A stretch of 64,000 nucleotides of DNA from an uncultured Ruminococcus sp. Its GTDB lineage: Bacteria > Bacillota > Clostridia > Oscillospirales > Acutalibacteraceae. Shown piece after piece: positions 18,146-27,240 of the stretch. Within the stretch, counting starts at the first letter, position 1, and every line of letters starts with the position of its first letter. The notes under the pieces were generated by a model. That model was not told where the DNA came from. It searched no databases and saw nothing but the letters and a program-made list of their open reading frames with translations. The stretch covers positions 1 through 64,000 of the forward strand of contig CACWVH010000001.1 of NCBI GenBank assembly GCA_902764235.1. Direction: 5' to 3'. A program made the translations under genes and the position numbers.

Positions 18146-18766
18146 ATGATAAAAGTAAAAGAAGCAATAATCGTTGAGGGAAAATATGATAAAATCAAGC
18201 TTTCTAATTTTATTGACGGGCTGATAGTAACCACAGAGGGGTTCGGTGTATTCAAGGATAAGGAAAAACAGGCACTTATCCGTCATCTTGCGGAAAAAAG
18301 AGGTATTCTGATTTTAACGGACAGCGACAGTGCCGGCTTTGTTATCAGGAATTTTCTTAAAGGCGTTGTACCCGCTGAACAGATTAAGCACGCCTTTATT
18401 CCTGATATTTCGGGAAAAGAAAAAAGAAAGACAAAGCCCTCAAAAGAGGGAAAGCTTGGGGTTGAAGGCATTTCAGAGGAAATAATTGAAAAGGCTATTA
18501 TTTCATCCGGCGCACATTGCAGCTCTGATTCGGGCAGAAAAAAGACACAGAAGGATATCACAAAAACAGATCTGTTCATATACGGGCTAAGCGGCGGAGA
18601 AAACGCAGCAGAAAAAAGAAGCAGACTCAAAAAATACCTTGATCTTCCTTCAAATATGACTGCGAATATGCTGCTTGATACATTGAATTGCATACTCACA
18701 AGGGATGAGTTTGTCAGTATATGCACTAAGCTTTTCGATCAGAATCAGAAGCAGACGGAAGCTTAA
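18146..18766 (+). CDS. Toprim domain protein, RNase M5-like (DUF4093)
   Basis: The N-terminal Toprim domain reads EAIIVEGKYDKIKLSNF (near 5-21) with the acidic TDSDSAG motif (near 52-58), as in ribonuclease M5, which matures 5S rRNA. The 206 residues exceed Bacillus RnmV slightly, and the C-terminal half (from about 110) looks like the DUF4093 extension. RNase M5 is the best guess, but the extension means the substrate may differ. It starts two bases after holA and precedes RNase Z, making an RNA-processing pair in one operon. Confidence 0.78.
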   Translation: MIKVKEAIIVEGKYDKIKLSNFIDGLIVTTEGFGVFKDKEKQALIRHLAEKRGILILTDSDSAGFVIRNFLKGVVPAEQIKHAFIPDISGKEKRKTKPSKEGKLGVEGISEEIIEKAIISSGAHCSSDSGRKKTQKDITKTDLFIYGLSGGENAAEKRSRLKKYLDLPSNMTANMLLDTLNCILTRDEFVSICTKLFDQNQKQTEA

Positions 18767-18797
18767 ATGAACGTATAACAGAAACAGGGGTGAGAAA

Positions 18798-19706
18798 ATG
18801 TTAGAGGTAACGCTGCTTGGCTGCGGAGGTATGCTGCCGATGAAAAACAGATGGCTTACATCATGTCTTGTCAGCTGTCAGGGGCACAGCCTGCTTATTG
18901 ACTGCGGAGAGGGGACACAGATAGCCTTTAAATGTGCAGGAAGAAAGGTCAGACCGGTTGATATTATCTGTATTACTCATTTTCACGCTGACCATATTTC
19001 AGGACTTCCGGGCTTTTTATTGTCTTTGGGGAATGAGGGAAGAACTGAACCTATCACCATAGCCGGACCGCCGGGAATAGAAAAAATAGTAAGAAGTCTT
19101 TGTATCATAGCGCCGAATCTTCCTTTTGAGATTAATTGTATGGAGATAGCAGATCCGCAGCCGTTCAGGTATGGTGATTTTAAGATATCGCCATTTGAAG
19201 TAAGGCACAGTATCAGATGCTTCGGATATTCCGTTGAGCTTGAGAGAAAGGGGAGATTCATTCCTGAAAAGGCAAGAGTGAATGATGTTCCCATGTGCAT
19301 CTGGTCGAAGCTGCAAAAGTATGGAGAGGTAGAATATAACGGCAGGAGATATAATTACAGTGAGGTGTCGGAAGGCTCAAGAAAAGGTATAAAGCTGACA
19401 TACTGTACAGATACAAGACCTGTAAAGAATATTATCACACACGCCGAAAATTCCGATTTGTTTATATGCGAAGGACTTTATTATGATCCTGAAAAAATAA
19501 GCAGAGCGGTAAAGACAGGTCATATGCTTTACAGTGAAGCAGCAAGACTCGCAAAAGAATCTGCTGTAAAGCAATTATGGCTTACACATTTCAGCCCTGC
19601 TGTAAAGGATCCTGAGGAAGGAATTGAGCAGGCAAGAAGTATTTTTCCTCAGTCATTCTGCGGAACTGACGGAAAGTCTGTTGATATTGACTATCCCGAA
19701 GACTGA
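18798..19706 (+). CDS. rnz: Ribonuclease Z / MBL-fold RNase
   Basis: Metallo-beta-lactamase-fold nuclease that removes 3' trailers from tRNA precursors. It begins LEVTLLGCGGMLP, carries the zinc motif THFHADHISGLPG near 57-69, an ASP-type RHSIRCFGYSVE block near 135-146, TDTRP near 200, and a C-terminal LTHFSPAV motif near 262. At 302 residues it is a short-form enzyme. The gene ends just before a GC-rich repeat, converging with feoB on the other strand. Confidence 0.92.
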   Translation: MLEVTLLGCGGMLPMKNRWLTSCLVSCQGHSLLIDCGEGTQIAFKCAGRKVRPVDIICITHFHADHISGLPGFLLSLGNEGRTEPITIAGPPGIEKIVRSLCIIAPNLPFEINCMEIADPQPFRYGDFKISPFEVRHSIRCFGYSVELERKGRFIPEKARVNDVPMCIWSKLQKYGEVEYNGRRYNYSEVSEGSRKGIKLTYCTDTRPVKNIITHAENSDLFICEGLYYDPEKISRAVKTGHMLYSEAARLAKESAVKQLWLTHFSPAVKDPEEGIEQARSIFPQSFCGTDGKSVDIDYPED

Positions 19707-19860
19707 AACGCAAGGGTATTTCGCGCTCTGCGGAGCGCGACCAGGGGCGCCGGTCTCACCTGTCGGTTCGGTCGGTGATTCTGCCTGCGGCAGAGGTGTC
19801 CACCGGACACCCGCACCCCTGGACTCTGCCGCCTTTGAAAAGGCGGGCGAAACTTTAAAA
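19707..19860. repeat. GC-rich stem-loop repeat between convergent genes (family F)
   Basis: Five inverted repeats follow each other: CGCGCTC/GAGCGCG, CAGGGG/CCCCTG spanning most of the element, GTGTCC/GGACAC, CTGCCTGCGGCAG and CCGCCTTTGAAAAGGCGG. The composition is far more GC-rich than the neighbouring genes. It lies exactly between the ends of rnz (+) and feoB (-) and could also act as a two-way terminator. Confidence 0.6.
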
Positions 19861-19882
19861 TTCATTAAGTTGATTCCATTGC

Positions 19883-21895
19883 CTAAAACCAGATGCTCAT
19901 TATCAGATTTGCAGCTGTGCAGAAGATAATTCCGCAGATAGTTGGTATAAAAAAGCCAGCTGCTGTCCATCTGATACTCCGTGTTTCCTTCCAGATGGTA
20001 ATGAGGGTAGTGGAGCATGGAAAGTGCATCAGTGTGAATATTATCATACATACCGCAGTTTTGACAGTCCAGCCGTTTTCGGTCAGTGCTGCGAGGATAC
20101 CTTGCATTTCCCCGGTCTCAGTCATACCTGAAGCACATTTATATATCATCAGGATTATAGGCATTACTATTTCATTTGCAGGAAAGCCGAGCAGGAAGCC
20201 TGATAATATCACTCCGTCAAGCCCCATTAATCTGCCAAGCGGTTCAAGCAAAACAGACAGATGCTCAATCAGAGCTGTATCGTTGATTTTCAGCTCAGCA
20301 AGCAGCCAGATTACAGCACCTGCCGGGGCAGCCACCATAACTGCACGTCCGAGAATGATGACAGTCCTGTCAAAAACGGAACGGATTATGGTTTTGCCTA
20401 TCTGTGGTATACGGTAATCCGGCAGTTCCATAATGAACGGTTCTTTGTCAGAAATATGGAGTGCTCTGGTCAGCAATCTGCTTACAAGCATTGAGACGGC
20501 AAGACTGAAAATAATTGCTGTCACAAGAATAAGAGCACCTGCCGGTTCACGGAGCTTTTCAGGAAGTCCGGCGATAATAAACATTGTTATAATTGCTATC
20601 AGAGTAGGAAATCTTCCGTTGCAGGGTACAAAAGCATTGGTTACAGAGGCGACGCATCTTTGCCCCATGCCGCCCATGATCCTGCACCCGGTAACTCCGC
20701 AGGCGTTGCAGCCAAAGCCCATCATAACTGACAAAGCGTTTTTTCCGTTAGTTCCTGCCTTAGAAAACAAAGGATCAAGAATATATGCTGCTCTCGGAAG
20801 ATAGCCGAGATCCTCCAGAAGTGTAAAAAGGGGGAAGAATATTGCCATCGGCGGCAGCATTACGGATATGACCTGAGACAGGGATGTATAGATTCCGTCG
20901 ATCAGCAGTCCTTTAAAAAACAGCGGCATAGAGACCTGATCTGCAAGCTTGTAAAGGACAGCTCCGAGCTTTTCAAAAAGCATATCCAGCAGCTGGGAAG
21001 GATAATTCGCCCCGATTATAGTGATATAGAAGATCAATGCAAGCAGCAAAATCAGTACCGGGATGCCGGATAATTTTGATGTCAGTATTTTATCTGCCCG
21101 GAATGAACGGCTTTTCTTGCTGTTATTAGTCACGCAAAGTGCCGCTATCCGCCTGCTTTCGCTTATATAGGAAGCTGTGATGCTGTTTCTGACAGCTTTG
21201 CTGTCTGGGAGACTGAGACTGATATATTCGTTTTTTATTCTGACAGGAGCAGTGACTTTACTACGCAGTATATGTAAAGCTGCTCTTCTTGAGGAAATAG
21301 CATTATATCCGTTTTTGGTCAGGTTGTCAGATAGTATTTTAATATATTTTTCCGTATTTTCATCATAATCTATTTTCAAAGGTCTTGTTTCGATTTTGTT
21401 TTTTACAAGCTCCGAAATAGTCCTTCTGAGTTCTTCTATACCCTTTCCTGATCTTGCGGATGTAAATACAATTGGTATCCCCAGTATATCAGACAGCTTG
21501 TCCTTGTTTGTATCAATCCCTTTTTTTCTTGCTTCATCGCAAAGATTAAAACAAAGCACAGCCTTGTCGGTTATACTGAGTATCTGCAGAACAAGATCAA
21601 GATTACGCTCCGGAGAGGAAGCGTCTGCTGCAATAACTATACAGTCATAATCATTTTTGTGTATAGCATTTGTTGCAGCTGTTTCATCAGGCGAGCTTTC
21701 ATATAATGAATAGGTGCCAGGAAGATCAAGTATGCTGTATTCATCTGAATTGTAATAATAACGTCCCTTAGCGCAGCTTACGGTTTTTCCTGCCCAGTTT
21801 CCGGTATGCTGATGCATACCTGTAAGAGTGTTAAAGATCGTACTTTTGCCGACATTAGGATTGCCGGCGAGAAGAATTCTATAATTATGCTTCAT
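19883..21895 (-). CDS. feoB: Ferrous iron transporter B
   Basis: Inner-membrane Fe(II) uptake protein with an N-terminal G-protein domain: G1 GNPNVGKST at 11-19, G3 DLPGTYSL near 57-64, and the G4 element NLCDE near 117-121. A helical spacer lies around 165-265, followed by eight to ten membrane helices with two Gate-type segments (each containing a GFGCNACG or GFPANE motif) in the conserved inverted arrangement. At 670 residues it is slightly short at the C-terminus. It overlaps feoA by 11 bases. GTP binding gates iron entry under anoxic conditions, consistent with an anaerobe. Confidence 0.97.
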   Translation of the reverse strand: MKHNYRILLAGNPNVGKSTIFNTLTGMHQHTGNWAGKTVSCAKGRYYYNSDEYSILDLPGTYSLYESSPDETAATNAIHKNDYDCIVIAADASSPERNLDLVLQILSITDKAVLCFNLCDEARKKGIDTNKDKLSDILGIPIVFTSARSGKGIEELRRTISELVKNKIETRPLKIDYDENTEKYIKILSDNLTKNGYNAISSRRAALHILRSKVTAPVRIKNEYISLSLPDSKAVRNSITASYISESRRIAALCVTNNSKKSRSFRADKILTSKLSGIPVLILLLALIFYITIIGANYPSQLLDMLFEKLGAVLYKLADQVSMPLFFKGLLIDGIYTSLSQVISVMLPPMAIFFPLFTLLEDLGYLPRAAYILDPLFSKAGTNGKNALSVMMGFGCNACGVTGCRIMGGMGQRCVASVTNAFVPCNGRFPTLIAIITMFIIAGLPEKLREPAGALILVTAIIFSLAVSMLVSRLLTRALHISDKEPFIMELPDYRIPQIGKTIIRSVFDRTVIILGRAVMVAAPAGAVIWLLAELKINDTALIEHLSVLLEPLGRLMGLDGVILSGFLLGFPANEIVMPIILMIYKCASGMTETGEMQGILAALTENGWTVKTAVCMIIFTLMHFPCSTTLITIWKETRSIRWTAAGFFIPTICGIIFCTAANLIMSIWF

Positions 21896-22142
21896 CAGAT
21901 ACCTCCGCCATCACGCTGATCCTTCCTGCATCAGAATTTCTGATAGAAATAAGCGTATCTCTGCAAAAATAGGTATTTGGATCTCCGAATGGAGATGATA
22001 ATATTCGTCTTATTGTTGTCTGTTCAGAAATACCAAACCTTAAAAGAGCAAATCTTAGGTTATCATCTTCCGGAAGCTTTATTATCACAGCAGGAATATC
22101 AAACGGCAGCTCTGATAATCGCAGCATTTTTTTTCTTATCAT
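21885..22142 (-). CDS. feoA: Ferrous iron transport protein A
   Basis: Small SH3-like cytoplasmic protein of 85 residues that supports FeoB. It has the family pattern RFALLRFGISEQTTIRRILSSPFGDP in shortened form (RFGISE near 38, SPFGDP near 55) and ends ISIRNSDAGRISV. The ATG at 22142 is preferred to a GTG twelve bases upstream because AGGTGA precedes it at good spacing. It is the first gene of the feoAB pair. The -10-like TATAAT on this strand at about 22215-22220 may be its promoter, but no clear Fur or DtxR box is seen. Confidence 0.88.
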   Translation of the reverse strand: MIRKKMLRLSELPFDIPAVIIKLPEDDNLRFALLRFGISEQTTIRRILSSPFGDPNTYFCRDTLISIRNSDAGRISVMAEVSDEA

Positions 22143-22324
22143 CAGTATTATCACCTGTCATTTCATTGCGGCAGACAGCATTTCATGTCAGACCGCAGGC
22201 TGAATCTGGTCTTTATGTTATATTATATGCTGAGACAGCAGCTTTGTTTATTCTGAAAAATATGTCAGGCAATTCCGGGTAAATTTGTTTCTGAATTATA
22301 GCATAAGGAATGGCTGTGAATACA

Positions 22325-22400
22325 GAGCATAGCGACGAAGAATCTTTTTGAAACTACTGCTTTGTGAAAAAGATCCTTCGCTTACGCTCAGGATGACAGA
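22325..22400. repeat. Large imperfect hairpin with a common intergenic motif (family D)
   Basis: The left arm AGCGACGAAGAATCTTTTT (22331-22349) pairs imperfectly with the right arm AAAAAGATCCTTCGCTTACG (22367-22386). The right arm continues into CTCAGGATGACA. The same GATTCTTCGCTTAACGCTCAGAATGACA-type motif recurs inside the element at 41463-41708 (near 41624-41651). This is a dispersed non-coding repeat between feoA and cmk. Confidence 0.6.
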
Positions 22401-22455
22401 GTGTTTGAATTTCTTATTCAGAAAGTTGATACCCATGCTGTAGGCGGTTGATTAC

Positions 22456-22484
22456 TTGTAATTTTTGAAATAATCTGTTATAAT
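22456..22484 (+). promoter_or_regulatory. Sigma-A promoter for the cmk operon
   Basis: TTGTAA (22456-22461), 17-bp spacer, TATAAT (22479-22484), 42 bases before the cmk ATG. Confidence 0.75.
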
Positions 22485-22526
22485 TAAAAGCGTTATGTGT
22501 AACATAAAATATGGGGAGGAAATGAA

Positions 22527-23192
22527 ATGTTTTCTGTGGCAATAGACGGTCCTGCAGGTGCAGGAAAAAGTACCATCGCAAAAGCAGCAGCAAAAGAGCT
22601 TGGGTTTATTTATGTAGATACCGGAGCATTGTATCGTTCCATCGCACTTGCCTGTATTGAAATGAGTATTCCGGTGGATGATGTATCAGCTGTTTCGGCA
22701 GCTCTTGAAAAAATCAGTATTGAACTGGCTTTTGTTGATGGAACTCAGCGTGTGATCCTTAACGGAAAGGATGTATCCGATGAAATACGAACAGAAAAAG
22801 TATCAATGTCTGCATCAACGGTTTCAGGTATTCCGCAGGTCAGGGCGTATCTGCTTGAGCTTCAGCGAAGCTTTGCAAAAACTCAGAATGTTATCATGGA
22901 TGGAAGAGATATAGGTACAGTTGTTCTTCCTGACGCACAGGTCAAGATATTTCTCACCGCTTCTGCTCAGGCAAGAGCACAGAGAAGAACTCTCCAGCTT
23001 GAGCAAAAAGGAGAAAAGCCTGATTATGAAAAGATCCTTGAAGATATCATAAAAAGGGATCACAATGACTCCTCAAGAAAAATAGCACCTCTCAGACCAG
23101 CTGAGGACAGTATAATAGTTGATACAACCGAGCTGGATCCGGAACAGTCTGTGAACAGGATAACAGAGCTGATAAAAGGGAGGATGAAATAA
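22527..23192 (+). CDS. cmk: Cytidylate kinase
   Basis: Phosphorylates CMP and dCMP to the diphosphates. The P-loop GPAGAGKST is at residues 8-16, followed by the CMP-binding VDTGALYRSIAL near 31-42, the GRDIGTVV motif near 131-138 and the lid region. The 221 residues are full length. In this position cmk is followed by plsC and the IspH-S1 fusion, a well-known clostridial gene string. GGAGG precedes the ATG. Confidence 0.97.
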   Translation: MFSVAIDGPAGAGKSTIAKAAAKELGFIYVDTGALYRSIALACIEMSIPVDDVSAVSAALEKISIELAFVDGTQRVILNGKDVSDEIRTEKVSMSASTVSGIPQVRAYLLELQRSFAKTQNVIMDGRDIGTVVLPDAQVKIFLTASAQARAQRRTLQLEQKGEKPDYEKILEDIIKRDHNDSSRKIAPLRPAEDSIIVDTTELDPEQSVNRITELIKGRMK

Positions 23193-23193
23193 A

Positions 23194-23829
23194 ATGACCC
23201 CTTTGTATGCAATCGGCAGGGTAATTCTTATTCCCTTAGTAAAGATACTGTTCTTCCTGAAGGTGAATGGTAAGGGAAATATCCCAAAAAACGGCGGATT
23301 TATCCTCTGCTCAAATCATTTGTCAAATTTCGATCCCGTTCTGATCGGTGTGGCACAAAGACGTCAATTGTTTTTTATGGCAAAATCAGAGCTGTTCAGG
23401 AATAAATTCTTCGGCTGGCTGATACGAAAGCTCGGAGCATTCCCGGTGGAGAGAGGAGCAGGTGACGGAAAAGCGATAAATACTGCGGAGAAAATTATAA
23501 ACGAAGGAAAAACACTCGGGATATTTATTGAAGGCACACGCTCAAAGACCGGAGAACTGCTCAGACCAAAGGCAGGAGCAGCAATGATCGCACAGCAGAC
23601 AAAAGCTGATGTTGTACCTGTATGCATCACTCCTAAAAATAAAAAAATCAGGGTTTTCAGTAAAGTTACAGTCTCAATCGGAAAACCGATTTCATATGAG
23701 CAGCTCGGTCTTGAAGAAAGCAGCCCGCAGGCTTACCGTAATGCTTCAAAAATGATTATGGGAAGGATTACCGAAATGCGTATGATCGACTCGGGTAAAA
23801 AAATACTCCCGGAGGGAAATAAAAAATGA
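23194..23829 (+). CDS. plsC: 1-acyl-sn-glycerol-3-phosphate acyltransferase
   Basis: Membrane-associated enzyme that adds the second acyl chain to make phosphatidic acid. One N-terminal hydrophobic helix (residues 3-22) is followed by the catalytic NHLSNFD motif (HX4D, near 42-48), the FVER-type AFPVERG region and the substrate-binding EGTRSKTG motif near 113-120. The 211 residues are typical for small PlsC proteins. It begins one base after cmk's stop and overlaps the next gene by four bases, so translation is probably coupled. Confidence 0.93.
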   Translation: MTPLYAIGRVILIPLVKILFFLKVNGKGNIPKNGGFILCSNHLSNFDPVLIGVAQRRQLFFMAKSELFRNKFFGWLIRKLGAFPVERGAGDGKAINTAEKIINEGKTLGIFIEGTRSKTGELLRPKAGAAMIAQQTKADVVPVCITPKNKKIRVFSKVTVSIGKPISYEQLGLEESSPQAYRNASKMIMGRITEMRMIDSGKKILPEGNKK

Positions 23830-25793
23830 TAAAGGTTGCAAAAACAGCCGGCTTCTGCTTTGGTGTGAGCCGTGCAGTAAATATTGTTGAAAAACTGCTT
23901 GAAAACGGGAAAAAGGTAACAACACTCGGACCTATAATTCACAATCCGCAGATGGTAGACAGTCTTGCGGCAAGAGGTGTGAAGATTGCAGATGCTCCTG
24001 AGCAGGCGGAAAAGGATGCTACCCTCGTGATAAGATCCCATGGCGTTTCGCTTGAAGTAATGCACAGGATAGGAGAATGTCAGCTTGAATATCAGGACGC
24101 AACCTGTCCTTTTGTAAGAAAAATCCATAAAATAGTAGCTGAGCATTCATCGAACGGAGAATTGATCCTTATTGCCGGTGATAAAAACCATCCGGAGGTA
24201 CAGGGGATCACAGGTCATATAAAAGGTGAATTCCATGTTTTTAGTGATTGCCATGAATTGGAAATTATTCTGAAAAATATTCTCAAAAAGAACAATAAGC
24301 CGGTTTGTATGGTAGCTCAGACAACATTTGACACAAAAGAATGGAAAAATTCTTCAAAAATGTTGCAAAAACTCTGTACAAATGGTAAAATATTTGATAC
24401 AATATGTAGTGCCACATCTGATAGGCAATCTGAGGCTGAAATGCTTGCAAAGGAATCTGACGTCATGCTTGTGATAGGAGGACGACAGAGCTCCAATACA
24501 AATAAGCTCTATCGTATATGTAAAAGTTGCTGCGAAGAAACTTATTTAATTGAGAGCGTGAGTGAGCTTCCGCTTGAAGCTGTGAGGAAAGCCGGAAGAA
24601 TTGGCGTTACTGCCGGAGCATCAACCCCGGCAAGCATTATAAAGGAGGTACTTGCTACCATGTCAGAAGAAATCAAAAATGTAGAAGAAAGCAAAACTGA
24701 AAACTTTGAAGAGCTCCTGGAGGAGTCCTTCAAAAATTATAATACAAACGGAAGGGTACGCGGCATAGTTGTTAGTATAACACCTACTGAGGTACGTGTT
24801 GATGTCGGCAGAAAACAGACCGGTATTGTACCGCTCAGTGAGCTTTCAAGCGATCCGAATGCAAAAACAGAGGATCTCGTAAAAGAGGGTGATGAGCTTG
24901 ATCTCATTATCATGAAAACAAACGACCAGGAGGGCACTATCCTTCTTTCAAAGAGACTTGTTGACGCTCAGAAGGGCTGGGACGAGATTGCCGAGGCTTA
25001 TGAGAATAAGACAGTTGTACACGGTGTAGTAACTGATGTTATCAAGGGCGGCGTGCTTGCTCTTACAAACGGAATCAAGGTATTCATTCCTGCTTCTCAG
25101 GCAACAGCAACAAGAGGCGAGTCTCTTGAAGGACTTCTCAAGAAGGAAGTTGATTTCCGTATTATTGAAACAACAGGCAGAAATAACAGACGCAGAGCTG
25201 TCGGCTCTATCCGCAGCGTGCTCGATGATGAGCGTAAGCAGAAGGAAGAGGCTTTCTGGGCAGAAGCTGAGGTCGGCAAGGTTTACAGCGGTACAGTAAA
25301 GTCACTTACATCCTACGGTGCATTCGTAGACATCGGCGGAATTGACGGTATGGTACATATTTCTGAGCTTTCATGGAAGAGAATCAAGCATCCGTCAGAG
25401 ATCGTAAATGTCGGCGACCAGGTTGAGGTCTACATCAAGGCTCTCGATCAGGAAAAGGGCAAGATCTCACTCGGCTATAAGAAGGCAGAGGATAATCCAT
25501 GGGAGATCCTCAGAAATCAGTATCCTGTCGGAACTGTATGTGAGGTTGAGATCGTCGGTCTTACTCAGTTCGGTGCTTTTGCAAAGATCATTGATGGAAT
25601 TGATGGTCTTATCCATGTTTCACAGATCTCTGAGGAGAGAGTAGAAAAGCCTGAGGATGTTCTTTCGGTAGGACAGAAGGTCACAGTCAAGATCACTGCT
25701 ATTGACTTTGATAAGAAGAGGATCAGTCTTTCTATCAAGGCAGCAGCTGAGGGCGAAGAGTCTGAGGCTGAAGCAGCTGAAGAAGCTGAATAA
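23826..25793 (+). CDS. ispH: IspH-ribosomal protein S1 fusion
   Basis: The first 280 residues are 4-hydroxy-3-methylbut-2-enyl diphosphate reductase, the last MEP-pathway enzyme, with three cluster-binding cysteines in GFCFGV (C11), DATCPF and DTICSATSDRQ. Residues from about 300 hold four S1 RNA-binding repeats (starts near 306, 390, 475 and 560), with GAFVDIGGIDGMVHISELS as the clearest. This two-domain protein is known in Clostridia. At the junction an AAAGGAGG (24641-24648) stands 11 bases before an in-frame ATG (24660, residue 279), so free S1 protein could also be made. The S1 half also has visibly different codon use (more AAG, GAG and CTC), fitting high expression. The acidic C-terminal tail is unusual only in being short. 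Confidence 0.95.
   Translation: MIKVAKTAGFCFGVSRAVNIVEKLLENGKKVTTLGPIIHNPQMVDSLAARGVKIADAPEQAEKDATLVIRSHGVSLEVMHRIGECQLEYQDATCPFVRKIHKIVAEHSSNGELILIAGDKNHPEVQGITGHIKGEFHVFSDCHELEIILKNILKKNNKPVCMVAQTTFDTKEWKNSSKMLQKLCTNGKIFDTICSATSDRQSEAEMLAKESDVMLVIGGRQSSNTNKLYRICKSCCEETYLIESVSELPLEAVRKAGRIGVTAGASTPASIIKEVLATMSEEIKNVEESKTENFEELLEESFKNYNTNGRVRGIVVSITPTEVRVDVGRKQTGIVPLSELSSDPNAKTEDLVKEGDELDLIIMKTNDQEGTILLSKRLVDAQKGWDEIAEAYENKTVVHGVVTDVIKGGVLALTNGIKVFIPASQATATRGESLEGLLKKEVDFRIIETTGRNNRRRAVGSIRSVLDDERKQKEEAFWAEAEVGKVYSGTVKSLTSYGAFVDIGGIDGMVHISELSWKRIKHPSEIVNVGDQVEVYIKALDQEKGKISLGYKKAEDNPWEILRNQYPVGTVCEVEIVGLTQFGAFAKIIDGIDGLIHVSQISEERVEKPEDVLSVGQKVTVKITAIDFDKKRISLSIKAAAEGEESEAEAAEEAE
24641..24662 (+). 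promoter_or_regulatory. Internal ribosome binding site and start for the S1 portion
   Basis: A full AAAGGAGG lies within the ispH coding sequence, 11 bases before an in-frame ATG that begins exactly at the junction between the IspH and S1 domains. This would allow S1 to be translated separately from the fusion. It is a candidate, not proven. Confidence 0.45.
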
Positions 25794-25810
25794 TTAGAAA
25801 TCCGGTCATT

Positions 25811-25845
25811 ATCAGGCATCTCATTCTGAGGTGCCTGATTTATTT
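25811..25845 (+). terminator. Terminator after ispH-rpsA
   Basis: Hairpin ATCAGGCATCTCA / TGAGGTGCCTGAT with a TTC loop and one G-U pair, followed by TTATTT, 17 bases after the stop. Confidence 0.8.
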
Positions 25846-25996
25846 GGAATGATAATCTTTTTATAGTAAATAAGCTGCCCACATTGTTTTAAAAAAATAA
25901 AGGTTATTGCTGCATTTCTGATATTTCAAGATAAAGCGGATACAAGTGGGAAGTATGAATAATAGTATTATGTAATGTTTTATGGAGATGATCGTT

Positions 25997-26548
25997 GTGT
26001 ATGAAGAAATAAAGGAAAAAGCCAGGTCGCTCGTTCTGGAGGTGCTTGAACAGGCAAATCTCAGAAGCGGAAGTGTTTTTGTGGTCGGCTGTTCCTCAAG
26101 TACGGTCTGCGGTGAAGGCTACGGTAAAGCATCAAGCATTGAAATTGCACAGGCACTGTTCGATGGTATATATCCGGAACTGAAAGAAAGGGGAATATTC
26201 CTTGCTGCTCAGTGCTGTGAGCATCTTAACAGAGCAATAATAACATCAGAGGAGGCCGCAGACAAACAGCACAGAGATATTGTCAACGTAGTTCCCCAGC
26301 CTAAGGCAGGCGGATCATTTGCGACAATAACATATAATACGATACCCGATGCGGTTGCGGTTGAGCATATTACAGCTGATGCCGGGATCGATATAGGAGG
26401 GGTATTGATAGGAATGCATCTGCGTGAGGTTGCAGTTCCGCTTAATCTGAAAAATAATATGATAGGCAAAGCACATATCACTGCTGCAAGAACAAGACCT
26501 AAATTTATCGGCGGAGAGCGTGCCCATTATGATGATTCTATGAAGTAA
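25997..26548 (+). CDS. UPF0340 / TIGR01440 family protein
   Basis: Conserved cytoplasmic protein of about 183 residues, of the type called YwlG in Bacillus. Visible family features are the VVGCSSSTVCGEGYGKASS block near 27-45, QCCEHLNRA near 72-80, VVPQPKAGGSFAT near 100-112, and a DIGGVLIGMHLR block. No function is established for the family. The likely start is the GTG at 25997, which has GGAG nine bases upstream; an ATG at 25982 would put that site inside the gene. It is followed at 48 bases by an HD-domain gene. Confidence 0.85.
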   Translation: MYEEIKEKARSLVLEVLEQANLRSGSVFVVGCSSSTVCGEGYGKASSIEIAQALFDGIYPELKERGIFLAAQCCEHLNRAIITSEEAADKQHRDIVNVVPQPKAGGSFATITYNTIPDAVAVEHITADAGIDIGGVLIGMHLREVAVPLNLKNNMIGKAHITAARTRPKFIGGERAHYDDSMK

Positions 26549-26596
26549 AATTCAGCTGCATAACTTACAGTTATCATATTAACAGGGAGATAAAAA

Positions 26597-27178
26597 ATGG
26601 GATATAAAGAAGAGTTCATCGAAATATTCAACAAGGAAATAAAGCGAGAGGGAAGTCAGAAGCTCCTTGAATGGCTTCAGACTACTGACTTTTTTACAAC
26701 TCCTGCAAGCACGAAATTTCACGGAGCCTGTGAACAGGGTCTGGTTATGCATAGTATCAGTGTGTATAAAACTATGATGGAAAAGCATTTTGACCCGGAA
26801 ACAGACAATTCAGAAAGCTTTGCGATCTGTGCCCTTCTGCATGATCTCTGTAAGGCACAGTTTTATAAGATTTCTACAAGAAATGTCAAAAATGACGAAA
26901 CAGGTCAGTGGGAAAAAAGACCGTTTTATACTGTCGATGATGCGTTTCCCTTCGGACACGGTGAAAAATCTGTATATCTTATTGAAAGATTTATGAGACT
27001 GAAGCCTGCGGAAGCAATCGCTATACGATGGCATATGGGAGGCTTTGACGAAGCAGCAAGGGGAGGCAGCTTTGCAATAAGCCATGCTTATGAAAAGTAT
27101 CCTATTGCCGTAAAGCTCCACCTTGCTGACCTTGAATCTACCTATCTTCGTGAAAAGGGTACTTCATCAGCAAGGTAA
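26597..27178 (+). CDS. HD-domain phosphohydrolase-like protein
   Basis: A 193-residue soluble protein with the HD metal-binding pattern: H in FHGACEQGLVMHSISVY (near 41-56), the LLHDLCKAQFY pair (HD, near 80), and further histidines in GHGEKS and RWHMGG. Such proteins hydrolyse nucleotides or phosphate esters, but no substrate can be read from the sequence. It may be co-transcribed with the UPF0340 gene upstream. A dispersed repeat and the trp promoter follow. Confidence 0.8.
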   Translation: MGYKEEFIEIFNKEIKREGSQKLLEWLQTTDFFTTPASTKFHGACEQGLVMHSISVYKTMMEKHFDPETDNSESFAICALLHDLCKAQFYKISTRNVKNDETGQWEKRPFYTVDDAFPFGHGEKSVYLIERFMRLKPAEAIAIRWHMGGFDEAARGGSFAISHAYEKYPIAVKLHLADLESTYLREKGTSSAR

Positions 27179-27240
27179 AATAAGCTCAGAAATTCCTTAT
27201 AATATACAGCGCAGGTGCTTTGCAGGATTTATGGATATTA

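Noticed and set aside
19653..20051. A 132-codon minus-strand frame across the GC-rich repeat and the end of feoB
   Set aside because: It reads feoB in a wrong frame and passes through stem-loop repeats.
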